A stretch of DNA of 64,000 nucleotides from Blastopirellula sediminis. GTDB lineage: Bacteria > Planctomycetota > Planctomycetia > Pirellulales > Pirellulaceae. The stretch lies in NCBI RefSeq assembly GCF_020966755.1, contig NZ_JAJKFT010000010.1, positions 1,576,720-1,640,719 of the forward strand, in the 5' to 3' direction. Within the stretch, counting starts at the first letter, position 1; every line of letters begins with the position of its first letter. Below, piece by piece: positions 8,919-17,713 of the stretch. Both the position numbers and the translations under genes were made by a program. Below the pieces are notes generated by a model. It did no database searches, was not told the origin of the DNA, and was given only the letters and a program-made list of their open reading frames with translations.

Positions 8919-8973
8919 TGCGTGGGGCGTCCTCTGTTAGGAGGTTTTCGTGAAGTGCGCCTGTGCGAACGAT

Positions 8974-9765
8974 TTACTTCAAATCGCCTGCGTCGATGAC
9001 GATCTGTCCCAGGTCGGTCATCTTGCCGGGCTCAATCGTGATTTCGCAGACCCCTTTGCGGTCGGTCTTCTCGTCGCCGATTTTGAGATTCTTTAAATAG
9101 CCGCCAGCCTCATGCCAAAACGAGAATTCCCATTTGCCGGCCGGCAAGTCTGCGATGGTGAAAGCGCCATTGTCATCACTGGCTGCGGCGTAGGGAGAAT
9201 CGCGAACCAGCAGCTGCGCCTTCATCCAGGGATGAATCGTGCACGCGGCCGGAATGGGAGATTTCTCTTCTTTTTCGAACGTTTGGACGTGGGCGCCATC
9301 GGGCGGCACGAGAACGTTGAACGTCGTATTGAACCCCGTGACGCTGAAGTTGTGGGCGATCGGATCTTGATTGCGGAAGTGGACTGGACGCTTGGTCCAG
9401 ATTACTTCCATGTGCGGCGTATACACGCAGGCCAGGTTGTCGACGTTGATCGGAACATTGGCGAGCTGCAAATAGTTGGGGTGCGGTTCCGGCGCCGACT
9501 TGCCGCGAGCGGGGGTGATCCAGACCGCGACGTTTTTGAGTTCGCCGTTGGGTCCGACGAGCAACGTCTCAGCAAAGATCGGCTTCTTGCCGCAGACTTC
9601 CACATCTTTGTCGACCTTCAGTCGCAGCGGCGGCGGAGTCATTCCCTTCACGACGAACTTGCCGGTAAGTGAGCCCCATTGAGCGTGAGCCGCGGAAGAT
9701 GCGAACAGAATGAGCGACAAAGTCAGTAGCAGTGCTGGAGTACGAATGGCTCTCTCCTTTGGCAT
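8974..9765 (-). CDS. Secreted cupredoxin-like protein with carboxypeptidase-regulatory-like domain
   Basis: 263 residues from the ATG at 9765; the frame continues upstream to 9831 but the signal peptide (TPALLLTLSLILFASSAAHA) fits this start. A cupredoxin-like fold is suggested by His138 (DPIAHNFS), Cys175, His178 and Met181 (ACTIHPWMK), the order of ligands in type 1 copper sites and in methylamine-utilisation-like proteins. It is followed by a beta-sandwich of the carboxypeptidase regulatory type (GAFTIADLPAGKWEFSFWHEAGG). Likely periplasmic, perhaps copper-binding and electron-transferring; the metal is inferred from the ligands only. No clear Shine-Dalgarno. Confidence 0.75.
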   Translation of the reverse strand: MPKERAIRTPALLLTLSLILFASSAAHAQWGSLTGKFVVKGMTPPPLRLKVDKDVEVCGKKPIFAETLLVGPNGELKNVAVWITPARGKSAPEPHPNYLQLANVPINVDNLACVYTPHMEVIWTKRPVHFRNQDPIAHNFSVTGFNTTFNVLVPPDGAHVQTFEKEEKSPIPAACTIHPWMKAQLLVRDSPYAAASDDNGAFTIADLPAGKWEFSFWHEAGGYLKNLKIGDEKTDRKGVCEITIEPGKMTDLGQIVIDAGDLK

Positions 9766-9917
9766 GACAGGTCCGCGCGAAGAAATCGGTCGGTGCGATG
9801 CCAATCTACTGGACTGAAACTGCGGTGGCAAACTTTTTTGGCGGTTCGACTATTCGCCGTTTGTCGACCGCATTCCTTGCATGCGCTGCAGGCTAGTGGA
9901 GAAAGCTTGGCGAGCGA

Positions 9918-10847
9918 CTACCAATTGAACGGACCGACTACTTCGCTCGACTTTTCAACTCCTTCGGTGACGTAGTGAATCACCAGCGACTTGCGGGTTG
10001 TCGTCGGTTTCAAGACTTCGGCGCCGCCGTGGATTAGCTGGCCGTGCCAGAGAAGGATTTGCCCCTTCTTGGCGCAGAAAGTCCGTCGTTCGTATTTGAG
10101 CGCTTCTTCGGCGACGAATCGATGGTAGCCGGCCTGATGTTCCGGCGCCGCGGTCCGGAGATTGGTTTGCGGATAATTGTCGAATCCCTCGTACCAGCCG
10201 CTGCGATGAGATCCGGGATAGTATTCCAAGGGACCGCAGTCGGGGCTGATGTCTTCGCACGCAATCCAGACCCCGATCAAGTAGTTGCGAGGAATGATAT
10301 GGAAGACGCCGATGTCCTGATGCAGCTTCTGGGCGCTGCCGTACATGAAGTTGATGCTGGCGAACTGCTTGGCCGGGCGCCCCATGATAAGGGAACACTG
10401 CGCGCGAATTGCCGGGCTGCGGAAAATCCTCCGCGTGTTTGCATCGAATTCGTGAAAGCCGTGGATGCGCCAATTCGAGCGGGCCAACATCTCGACTCGC
10501 TGCTCGGGCGTGAATCGTTTCAGCAACTCTTCGTGCGAGATCGCTATTGGAGGCGAGTCCGGTTCCAGTTTGACGCCGAGATACGACAGTCTGGGAATCG
10601 GCTTGGAGGCCGTAATGGTTGATTCGAGGAAGGCGTTCATCCCATCGATATCGGCTTCCGGCACTAAGTTGTCGAGAACGACGTAGCCGTCAGTCGCCCA
10701 TTTGCGGAGCAGTTCGCATTCGGCATCCGAAATCTCACCCCGAGCGCGCTTCTGGTCGATTTGATCGAGGGCGTCCTCTTCTTCAAACCACGGAGGGCTG
10801 GTGATAGGAGCAGGGCGTTTGCGGAAGCGCGACAGAAACGAGAGCAT
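9918..10847 (-). CDS. Phytanoyl-CoA dioxygenase (PhyH) family protein
   Basis: A cytoplasmic Fe(II)/2-oxoglutarate-dependent oxygenase of 309 residues. The facial triad is visible: His176 and Asp178 in KLHQDIG and His273 in QLIHGG. The segment GPLEYYPGSHRSG (about 205-217) is typical of PhyH relatives, in which an arginine downstream binds 2-oxoglutarate. The substrate cannot be deduced; family members act on phytanoyl-CoA, ectoine and many secondary metabolites. The start is an ATG, with residues 1-50 forming an extra N-terminal region before the core (GYVVLDNLVPE). It stands alone on the minus strand. Confidence 0.88.
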   Translation of the reverse strand: MLSFLSRFRKRPAPITSPPWFEEEDALDQIDQKRARGEISDAECELLRKWATDGYVVLDNLVPEADIDGMNAFLESTITASKPIPRLSYLGVKLEPDSPPIAISHEELLKRFTPEQRVEMLARSNWRIHGFHEFDANTRRIFRSPAIRAQCSLIMGRPAKQFASINFMYGSAQKLHQDIGVFHIIPRNYLIGVWIACEDISPDCGPLEYYPGSHRSGWYEGFDNYPQTNLRTAAPEHQAGYHRFVAEEALKYERRTFCAKKGQILLWHGQLIHGGAEVLKPTTTRKSLVIHYVTEGVEKSSEVVGPFNW

Positions 10848-11043
10848 GTTGGGCCAATCTCTGCGAGGGGGGAACTCACACCGGCAGAATGACCCTTCAA
10901 CATCGCTTGCCTCAATGAAATCCTGGAGAATTCAGCATGAATACCAGGTTAGCGCATCTCGGTCGCAGGCGAAGCCCGGCCGGACGAATCGCTGTTTTCA
11001 TTCCGCTCGCGCGTCACTGGAAGTGTGGTTACGGAAACGAGAA

Positions 11044-11078
11044 AAGGCCGAATGACGAGCAGTTCGTCATTCGGCCTT
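11044..11078 (-). terminator. Rho-independent terminator of the TIGR03009-like gene
   Basis: The inverted arms AAGGCCGAATGACGA (11044-11058) and its complement (11063-11078) form a near-perfect 15-bp stem, followed on the minus strand by Ts. It lies about 65 bases after the stop at 11142. The rest of the 294-base gap holds no gene. Confidence 0.75.
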
Positions 11079-11107
11079 CGACGTTTGTTGTATTGGCCTG
11101 CCGCAGT

Positions 11108-11130
11108 CCCTTGCTTGCGCTGCGGGCTAG
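11108..11130. repeat. Dispersed intergenic repeat, TAGCCC family, single copy
   Basis: CCCTTGCTTGCG followed by CTGCGGGCTAG matches the copy at 8316 in reverse orientation. It lies immediately after the stop codon of the TIGR03009-like gene. Confidence 0.7.
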
Positions 11131-11141
11131 TGTGGCGCGGC

Positions 11142-12179
11142 TTAGCGCGGGATGCCGTTTTGTTGATTCGGGCCGCGGGGGGCCAGACCGAGCGGAACGT
11201 TCTGCACGCCGCCTGGTTGTTGAGCGCCGAATTGGTTTTGACCCGGCTGGGCGGCAATTTCCGGTTTCTCGACCACCTTCTGCCAGCCCGACGGCAGGCT
11301 CGGTTCGTAGAACGCGCGGCGGAAGAGGTTCAGCTGCTGCACGTTCAAGGCGAAGTCGCCTTGCGAGAAGGTTTTGCGATTCTTGAACTCATACGCGGTG
11401 CGGGTATGAACCGGCGGCTGGGCGTAGGGGTTCCAGTTGCGATCGAAGACCTGAATCGCAAACGGCAGGAACTCGGCCTGATCGATCACGATTTCGACGT
11501 GATGGAAGTTCTGCGAATCTTCCAGGTATTTCGGCCACGCTTCGATCCAGTACTCTTTGTCGTTACCCGGCGGCGTGGTGACGCGGAGCCAGTAGCGAGC
11601 TTTGATCTCTTCTTTGTTGGCGCCGAACATGAAGGGAAGGGGACCGTTCTTGATCGCTTGCCCTTGCTGTTCCGGCGGCAGCTGACGTTCGATCAGCTGC
11701 TTCTTCGGAGCGTTGAACTCGAAGATCGATTTGCCGTCGCAAACCCAATGTTCCAGGAAGTCGCCGGGGACCGGTTCGTAGGTCGGCGGCTGGTTCGGCT
11801 GTTGCGGAGCGCGGTATTCGCGCAGTTCCGACAATTGGAAGCTTCCCTTGTCCGGGTTTTCATATTTCAGTTCGCCGGCGGCGTACGTCTTGTGATCTTG
11901 CGGCGGTCCAAAGACCGAGTCGTATTCCCAGCGATGGAACTGGCATTCGTACTGCTGCACTTTGCTGCTGCGGAATTCCCAGTAGCCGAGAATGTCGTCC
12001 AGGTACTTCAAGTGCTGCGGAGTCAATTCGGCGACCCATTGCGGCGTCGGCATCTGGGGAGGAGCCGGGGCGCGCTGCGGGGCGACTTGACTAGCGGGGA
12101 CGACGGGAGCTTGAGCCTGAGCGGCGACCGTGAATTGGACCAAGGCCAGGGCCGCGGCGGCGAAGATTCCGTTCTTCAT
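11142..12179 (-). CDS. Planctomycete secreted protein, TIGR03009-like
   Basis: 345 residues from the ATG at 12179; an in-frame ATG-less extension to 12416 is not protein-like. It starts with a signal peptide (MKNGIFAAAALALVQFTVAAQA) and then a Pro/Gln-rich linker. The folded part (WEFRSSKVQQYECQFHRWEYD, VCDGKSIFEFN, KARYWLRVTTPP, FHHVEIVIDQAEFLPFAIQVFDRN) resembles the planctomycete family TIGR03009, related to outer-membrane lipoprotein sorting (LolA/LolB-like) folds. The C-terminus is again Gln/Pro-rich. Likely periplasmic; a role in lipoprotein traffic is only a structural analogy. Monocistronic with a strong terminator. Confidence 0.75.
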   Translation of the reverse strand: MKNGIFAAAALALVQFTVAAQAQAPVVPASQVAPQRAPAPPQMPTPQWVAELTPQHLKYLDDILGYWEFRSSKVQQYECQFHRWEYDSVFGPPQDHKTYAAGELKYENPDKGSFQLSELREYRAPQQPNQPPTYEPVPGDFLEHWVCDGKSIFEFNAPKKQLIERQLPPEQQGQAIKNGPLPFMFGANKEEIKARYWLRVTTPPGNDKEYWIEAWPKYLEDSQNFHHVEIVIDQAEFLPFAIQVFDRNWNPYAQPPVHTRTAYEFKNRKTFSQGDFALNVQQLNLFRRAFYEPSLPSGWQKVVEKPEIAAQPGQNQFGAQQPGGVQNVPLGLAPRGPNQQNGIPR

Positions 12180-12370
12180 TCGAGGCGTACCAACGTGCAC
12201 ATGTTGCTTGCGGTCACAACGAACATCCCTGTCGCTGCGACGCGGAAGGCGCATCGGGGGAGAGGCTTCCGCAGCGGGCCAGTTTAACAGGCCGCACAGC
12301 GCCGACCTAGAGCAGATTTCGCCCCTAGGGAGGGGCGAGCGGGGTGGGTGATAGCACTCGAGAATAACAA
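12180..12370. other. Intergenic stretch upstream of the TIGR03009-like gene
   Basis: With the repeat that follows, this is a 345-base gap between two minus-strand genes. It includes a GC-rich purine-biased segment around 12320-12350 (GGGAGGGGCGAGCGGGGTGG). No gene or clear promoter is seen. Confidence 0.4.
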
Positions 12371-12521
12371 GGGTGCCGTTGCCACGGCTTTGCGTGGCAA
12401 TGAATGCGTTCAGCAATTTGGCAGAGGTGCGGCCTGACGCTTAGGACGGTGACGCAGAGGGCCTTCAAATAATCATGATCCGCCCACAATCATTGCCACG
12501 AAGACGTGGCAACCGGCACCC
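12371..12521. repeat. Paired inverted repeat, each arm a hairpin (TTGCCACG family)
   Basis: The arms at 12371-12406 and 12488-12521 are inverted near-copies. Each arm is itself a hairpin with stem TTGCCACG / CGTGGCAA. The element fills most of the gap between two minus-strand genes. It resembles REP doublets in form but differs in sequence from the TAGCCC family. Confidence 0.75.
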
Positions 12522-12524
12522 AGC

Positions 12525-13976
12525 TTAGAGAGTCGTTTGCTGCTCGTCGGCGGTCAGACGCGAGTCGATTTCCGACTTCAACTTCTCTTGCGTTTCGACC
12601 AGCTTTTCTCGCAGGGTCTGGACCGAGCGATAGGTGCGGCTCACTTCGGCCAGGACCGTTTTCAGGTGAGCTTCCATCTTGTCGTTGAAGGCCGTGATCT
12701 GTTCCAGCTCGTTGGTGACGTTGTTCAGGTCATTGTCGAGCGACATGCCGAGCGCCTCGCGACGCTGCGTCACTTCCTGGGTCCGGGTGATCTGGGCGTC
12801 GGTCAGGGTGATTTCTCCCTGGTAAGCGGCGATCTGATCGCGGACGCTGTTGAGCATCGAGTAGGCGAAGCGGAACTCGCTGCTGAAGTCGTGCAGCGGG
12901 CGGAGGTAGACGTCTTCTTCGATCTTCACGGTACCGTCCGCAGACAACTCGGCGGCGGTGGTCGCGTCAAGCAAAGTGGTGTCCCCTTGCTTGAATTCGG
13001 TCGCGGCGCCCTGTTTCAGTTCAGGAGCGACCGCCAGGCCGGTGGCCGACTCGAAGTTTTCCCGCGGGCCGGTGACGTCCGAATCGGAGTCGACGTCGAC
13101 CGAGAGATCTTTCAGGAAGGTCACTCGTTTCCAGACGGTGGCCGGCGGATCGTTCGGATCGGCCGTCTTGCCGGTGCGGGCGAATTGATCCTTCAACATG
13201 GCTGCGACAGCCGGATCGCCGCCGCCCCAATTGAACGTATCGTCGATGATTCGATCGACTTCGGGTTGTTCCATTTCGGCGTAGATTTCGCGGTTGTCGG
13301 TCGGCATTTGGTCGTATAGCGTCCAGCTTCCCCCTTTGCTGACCAGCGCCGCTTGTTGCGGCGTGAGCGGCAGCGCCGGTTCCAGCGAGACGGTCGGGAA
13401 GTTGGTCGTCGTGACGATGAATTCGCCCAGATAAACGCCTGGCAGCACGATGCCGTTCGGACGAGGAACTTCACCAAACGCGTAAACGACCGTATCGACG
13501 GCGAGCGAACGATCTTGCGACGGCGCCGGGGCCATCGGATTGGTCGGATCGGGCTGACGCGCCGGCATCACCACGTCGATCGAGTTTTGCGCCAATTGAC
13601 CTGCCTGGCAACCGCGCCAAACGCGACCGCGATTGTGCAGGACTCGTTTCAGTTCGGCGTTGGCGGTCAGGACCGAAGCGAACGGTTCGTCGTTCGAAAC
13701 GATGCGGCCGGTCTGTTCGTTGATCGCGACGCCGGTTTCCAGCGCTTTCACTTCCGCTTCGAGACGCGCGTGCGTTTCGGTCTTACTTTGATAGTCGGCT
13801 CGCCAGGCGGCTTGCGTCTTCAAAACCAAAGCGCTCAGCACCATGAACGCAAACGCGGCGAAGAACGCGGAGAACGTCGCTAGCACGGTGACGATATGCC
13901 AAGTCTGAAAGTTGAGATACGACAAGATCCCAAACAGCAGCACCAGCACCGCGATCACGATGTAGAAAATGGTCAT
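12525..13976 (-). CDS. Membrane-anchored coiled-coil protein of unknown function
   Basis: 483 residues from the ATG at 13976. Two N-terminal membrane helices (MTIFYIVIAVLVLLFGILSY and HIVTVLATFSAFFAAFAFMV) are followed by a coiled coil (about residues 58-100), a central globular part with beta strands (about 130-330), and a long C-terminal coiled coil from about 380 to 480 (REALGMSLDNDLNNVTNELE and onward). No enzyme motif is seen. The layout suggests an envelope-spanning structural or tethering protein. It is divergent from the MarR-efflux operon across a 473-base intergenic region. I do not recognise the family. Confidence 0.75.
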   Translation of the reverse strand: MTIFYIVIAVLVLLFGILSYLNFQTWHIVTVLATFSAFFAAFAFMVLSALVLKTQAAWRADYQSKTETHARLEAEVKALETGVAINEQTGRIVSNDEPFASVLTANAELKRVLHNRGRVWRGCQAGQLAQNSIDVVMPARQPDPTNPMAPAPSQDRSLAVDTVVYAFGEVPRPNGIVLPGVYLGEFIVTTTNFPTVSLEPALPLTPQQAALVSKGGSWTLYDQMPTDNREIYAEMEQPEVDRIIDDTFNWGGGDPAVAAMLKDQFARTGKTADPNDPPATVWKRVTFLKDLSVDVDSDSDVTGPRENFESATGLAVAPELKQGAATEFKQGDTTLLDATTAAELSADGTVKIEEDVYLRPLHDFSSEFRFAYSMLNSVRDQIAAYQGEITLTDAQITRTQEVTQRREALGMSLDNDLNNVTNELEQITAFNDKMEAHLKTVLAEVSRTYRSVQTLREKLVETQEKLKSEIDSRLTADEQQTTL

Positions 13977-14053
13977 GTCAGGTCTTTGGCTTGAGCGGAG
14001 GAGAAAGCCTATTGGGGATCGCAAGCGACGCCGTCAAAAGGTGACGAGTCTTT

Positions 14054-14134
14054 CTAGTTTAATTCCTATGTCGCCGCCGACGCGCAAATTCTGCGGAAAT
14101 CGCAGGCGCATAGGATGGGTCGATAATAGACTAG
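14054..14134. promoter_or_regulatory. Nested imperfect palindrome in divergent intergenic region
   Basis: Nested inverted pairs share one centre: CTAGT/ACTAG (14054 and 14130), TCCTATG/CATAGGA (14064 and 14109) and CTGCG/CGCAG (14091 and 14101). It would form an 81-base folded element in a leader RNA of the coiled-coil gene, or a large operator. Role unknown. Confidence 0.35.
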
Positions 14135-14317
14135 GAAAAATGGGCAGTCAAGTTTGTCTGTGCCTTTCTGGTTTCCTAACCTCTTTCTAACATAGCACTT
14201 CCGTCGCGGAGTGCCGGTCTTTTCGGCCAACTTTGGCACCAGGGTCCCCCACATGGAAGGGTTTGGTCTCTGCTGGGGTGTTATCGAAGTCGGTACAGGC
14301 CGCAGACGATTTCCCGC

Positions 14318-14389
14318 TGAATGATTCAAGTGGCGACGCTTTCGGGGACGAATCATCCCCACAGGGAATCGTTTCATCTGGAATGATTC
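14318..14389. promoter_or_regulatory. Candidate MarR operators upstream of efflux operon
   Basis: TGAATGATTCA at 14318-14328 is a perfect 11-base palindrome. GAATGATTC recurs at 14381-14389, and the reverse-oriented GAATCATCC lies at 14350. Three related sites within 75 bases, ending 60 bases before the MarR start, suggest autoregulation of the operon. This is inference from symmetry and position. Confidence 0.4.
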
Positions 14390-14449
14390 ATACGATCCGC
14401 AGTCGCAGGCAAGTCGGCCGGCGGCTTTCGAATTGCGAAAGGGAACGGC

Positions 14450-14947
14450 ATGGATGCCGAACAAAACGCCGCAAGTCGCTGGCGAATCTTCGCTCGTTTG
14501 GCCGAATCGACAGGCCGGCTCGACCGATTGGTCCGCCGGGCGCTGGCGGAAGCGCTTTCAGACGCCCAACTGAGCGAAAACGAATTCCTGGTCCTGGCCG
14601 CCTATGACGACGTGGCGAATCCTCCATCGCAGCGTCAATTGGCCGATCGCTTGGCGGTTTCGCCGGCGCAAATCAGTGCGATCGTCGAACGACTTCGCCA
14701 ACGCGAGTGGATCGACGCTCAACGTGACCCGCACGATCGTCGGCGTCAGCAGTGGCGATTGACCGACGCCGGGGTCGAAGTCATTCATACCGCCGGAGCG
14801 GCCATCGCCGCACGGTGGAGCAAGCTGGAGGAAGCTCACGAGTGTACTCCGCTGGCGTCCGAAGCGCTGCGTCATGCGACGCAACTTCAGGTCTCTCCCT
14901 CTTCCCACTCCTCCAAGACTCCCACCTCGGCTGAGCGCGCAGCCTAA
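14450..14947 (+). CDS. MarR family transcriptional regulator
   Basis: A 165-residue winged-helix regulator. The recognition region SQRQLADRLAVSPAQISAIVERLRQREWI (about residues 59-87) is followed by the wing signature RDPHDRRRQQWRLTDAG (about 91-107), both standard for MarR. The C-terminal tail (SPSSHSSKTPTSAERAA) is low-complexity and probably disordered. It is the first gene of an efflux operon: 15 bases separate it from the TolC-like gene. MarR members usually repress adjacent efflux genes and release DNA on binding small phenolic or toxic ligands; the ligand here is unknown. AAGGGA precedes the ATG by about 7 bases. Confidence 0.92.
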   Translation: MDAEQNAASRWRIFARLAESTGRLDRLVRRALAEALSDAQLSENEFLVLAAYDDVANPPSQRQLADRLAVSPAQISAIVERLRQREWIDAQRDPHDRRRQQWRLTDAGVEVIHTAGAAIAARWSKLEEAHECTPLASEALRHATQLQVSPSSHSSKTPTSAERAA

Positions 14948-14962
14948 GACGGAAATGGTTTC

Positions 14963-17713
14963 ATGAAGCGACATCAAGACCTGATTCGACCTGGATCTCG
15001 CGGCGGCGCCGTAGCGCTGGCCGTCTGTCTGGGGTTGATCTTGGTCGCCGGCTGCTTTCGAACTCGCGGCTTTTATCATGATCAGGCAGACGCGGACGCT
15101 TATCACCTGATTGCGCAGAAGGCGAGCGATCCTCGGTGGGAGCTGCCGGACTATTCGGTTTACCCGAATCCGGAATCACGGATGTTCGATCCGTACTCGG
15201 AAGACTTCCCGCCGCAGCCGCTCGACGATCCCGCGTCGAACGAATTGATGTACTTCGTGGACGGCAAGAAGAACTATCAGAAGTGGACCAAGAACGGGGT
15301 TATCGACTCGGTCGAGAATCCGGCGTGGCTCGCCTTTCTGCCGTTGAACCATGACGGCACGTTGACGCTCAACGACGATCGCGTCGTCGAACTGGCGCGG
15401 CTCAACTCGCGCGATTACCAGACCGAGCTGGAAGACCTGTATCTCTCCGCACTCAACGTCAGTTTCCAGCGATTCCGCTTTGACGCGCAGTTCTTTGGCG
15501 GGTACGAAACGATCTTCACCGCCGATGGTCCGCAGCGCAGCGGCTCTCGTTCGTCGAGCGAACTGCAAGCCAACACGCGCGGCATCCAAATGGAAAAGCT
15601 GTTCGCCCCCGGCGGCGAACTGGTGGTTGGTTTCGCAAACCAGCTGGTGTGGGAATTCTCCGGACCAAATACGCATTCGGTCAACTCGCTAATCGACTTC
15701 TCGCTGGTGCAGCCGCTATTGCGCGGCGGCGGTCGACGGGTCGTGCTTGAACAGCTGACGCAATCGGAACGAGATCTGCTCGCGAATGTTCGTCAGATGG
15801 AACGTTTTCAGCGCGGGTTCTACCTGGAGATCGTCGCTGGGCGTTCGGCCGGGCCGGGACCAGCGGCAGGCGGAATCGGATTTCCGAGCGTCGGCGCCAG
15901 CGGTTCGTTCTCGGCCGGCGGTTACATGGGATTGCTGCAGACCGAGCAAAACATTCGTAACCAGGAATCGAACATCGCCGGGCTGCGGAGCAGTTTGACG
16001 CAGCTCGAATCGTACTTCGAAGCGGGGCGTATCGACTCGTTCCAAGTGGAACTGACGCGTCAGGCCCTCTTCCGCGAACAAAGCTCGCTCCTTGCCAATC
16101 GGGCGTCATTTGCGAACCGGTTGGACCTCTACAAGATCGATCTCGGATTGCCGCCGGAATTGCCGGTCAACTTGGACGTCGATCCCTTCTTCAACCAATT
16201 CAATCTGATCGAGCCGGCGTTTACGCGCGTGCAAAATCAGCTGACCGATCTGCAGATCGAACTTGGCGAATCGATCATCGGCATGTTGCCGGACCCAACT
16301 GCGGCAGAGCTCGATCCGCTGCAGCAACTAGAGCCGGAGCTGGTTTGGAACGAAGAGTCGCAAATGACCTTCGCCGGGATCGTGGCGAAGTTGCGACAGA
16401 TCCAAGAATTGCGGGGCCGCGTCGCCTCGGAGTTCGCGCCGCTGGTCGCGAAAGACGTCGATGGTCTGCGCGAGATGTTGCCGCAGCGGGTCACCGAGCT
16501 AGAAGAGATTCAGCGGCAATTGGCTGAATACGGAACGCAGAACGGCAAGCCGACCACGCAAGAGTCGGTCACCAACGGCGTGCTTAGCACTGGACGCCTG
16601 ACCCGTTTGCCCGATCAGCTGGACGCGATCCAAGTCGATTTGCAGGAAGATTTCGCCCTGCATGGCGAAACGCTTGATAAGTTGATCGCCGACATCGAGA
16701 AGCTGCAAGTCGACGCGCCGAACTTGACCCCGCAGGAGTTGTTCAAGCGGGCGCAAGCCGAAGTCTTCGGCCAGGCGCCAAGCGAGATTTCGGCCCTTAT
16801 TTCCGATGTCCTCGGCTTGTCGCTGGTTCAGGCGCGAGCCAGAACCGAATCGATCACGCTGACCGAAGTCGATATTTCGGCCGAAGAGGCGCTCGACATC
16901 GCCCGGGCGAATCGCCGCGACTGGATGAACGCCCAAGCGGCGCTGGTCGACTCGTGGCGGCAAATCGGCTTCTTCGCCAACGACCTGGAAGCCGATCTCG
17001 ACGTCGTCTTCTCGGGCGACATCGGCAACCTGGGGACGAACCCGGTGAAGTTTAATTCCGACAATGGACGACTGCGCGTCGGCTTGCAATGGGATGCGCC
17101 GGTGACGCGGCTGGTCGAACGGAACAACTACCGCGAGTCGCAAATCGCCTATGAACGGACGCGGCGTCAGTATTACGAGTTCCGCGATCTCGTCTGCCGC
17201 GGCCTTCGCGACACGATTCGTACGATCGACGTCAATAAGATCAACTTCGAACTGCGTCGCGCCGCCGTCCAAGTGGCGATCTCGCAGGTCGAACGAACGC
17301 AGTTGCGTCTGCAGGAACCGTCGAAGCCGAACCAGGATCAACAGAAGTTCGACTCGTCGACCGCTCGAGACTTGATTAACGCCCTCGATAGTTTGCTCAG
17401 CGCTCAGAATGACTTTTTGGGCGTCGCAGTCAACTACGAGGTGTTGCGCCGCAGCCTGGACCTCGACATGGGGACGATGCAATTGGATAGCCGGGGCATC
17501 TGGATTGATCCCGGTCCGCTCGACACCGCTTCGTGGCGAACTCGCTCGAATCTCTTGAGCGGCGACGGCGAGATGATCGAAACGCCGCAGCCAGCAGAAA
17601 ACCAGGACGGCGCAGGGGTGCTCGAAGACTTGCCAATGGATTTGCGAGCTCCGCTTCCACCGATGGACAATGGCATTTTGGATGACGTGATTCCGCCCCC
17701 AAATGCGAAGTAG
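14963..17713 (+). CDS. TolC-like outer membrane efflux lipoprotein with large central insertion
   Basis: 916 residues, about twice the length of TolC (about 470). A signal peptide ends in a lipobox-like LVAGC (Cys31). Residues up to about 420 form one TolC-type repeat (strands QFFGGYETIF and VVGFANQLVWEFSG, then long helices). From about 636 a second repeat starts (ISAEEALDIARANRRDWMNAQ ... LRDTIRTIDVNKINFELR). Between them, about residues 425-635 are a charged, Q/E/L-rich helical insertion. It is the outer-membrane channel of the tripartite system whose adaptor, ATPase and permease follow. The last about 60 residues are Pro/Asp-rich. Confidence 0.85.
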   Translation: MKRHQDLIRPGSRGGAVALAVCLGLILVAGCFRTRGFYHDQADADAYHLIAQKASDPRWELPDYSVYPNPESRMFDPYSEDFPPQPLDDPASNELMYFVDGKKNYQKWTKNGVIDSVENPAWLAFLPLNHDGTLTLNDDRVVELARLNSRDYQTELEDLYLSALNVSFQRFRFDAQFFGGYETIFTADGPQRSGSRSSSELQANTRGIQMEKLFAPGGELVVGFANQLVWEFSGPNTHSVNSLIDFSLVQPLLRGGGRRVVLEQLTQSERDLLANVRQMERFQRGFYLEIVAGRSAGPGPAAGGIGFPSVGASGSFSAGGYMGLLQTEQNIRNQESNIAGLRSSLTQLESYFEAGRIDSFQVELTRQALFREQSSLLANRASFANRLDLYKIDLGLPPELPVNLDVDPFFNQFNLIEPAFTRVQNQLTDLQIELGESIIGMLPDPTAAELDPLQQLEPELVWNEESQMTFAGIVAKLRQIQELRGRVASEFAPLVAKDVDGLREMLPQRVTELEEIQRQLAEYGTQNGKPTTQESVTNGVLSTGRLTRLPDQLDAIQVDLQEDFALHGETLDKLIADIEKLQVDAPNLTPQELFKRAQAEVFGQAPSEISALISDVLGLSLVQARARTESITLTEVDISAEEALDIARANRRDWMNAQAALVDSWRQIGFFANDLEADLDVVFSGDIGNLGTNPVKFNSDNGRLRVGLQWDAPVTRLVERNNYRESQIAYERTRRQYYEFRDLVCRGLRDTIRTIDVNKINFELRRAAVQVAISQVERTQLRLQEPSKPNQDQQKFDSSTARDLINALDSLLSAQNDFLGVAVNYEVLRRSLDLDMGTMQLDSRGIWIDPGPLDTASWRTRSNLLSGDGEMIETPQPAENQDGAGVLEDLPMDLRAPLPPMDNGILDDVIPPPNAK

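Larger units (their letters stand above)
13977..14449. other. Divergent intergenic region with palindromes
   Basis: A 473-base gap between the coiled-coil gene (leftward) and the MarR gene (rightward). It holds a nested palindrome at 14054-14134 and three copies of an AATGATTC-type motif near 14318-14389, listed separately. No ORF in it looks like a real protein. Confidence 0.6.

Noticed and set aside
16499-17482. 327-codon minus-strand frame inside the TolC-like gene
   Set aside because: Shadow; no domain and no start signal.
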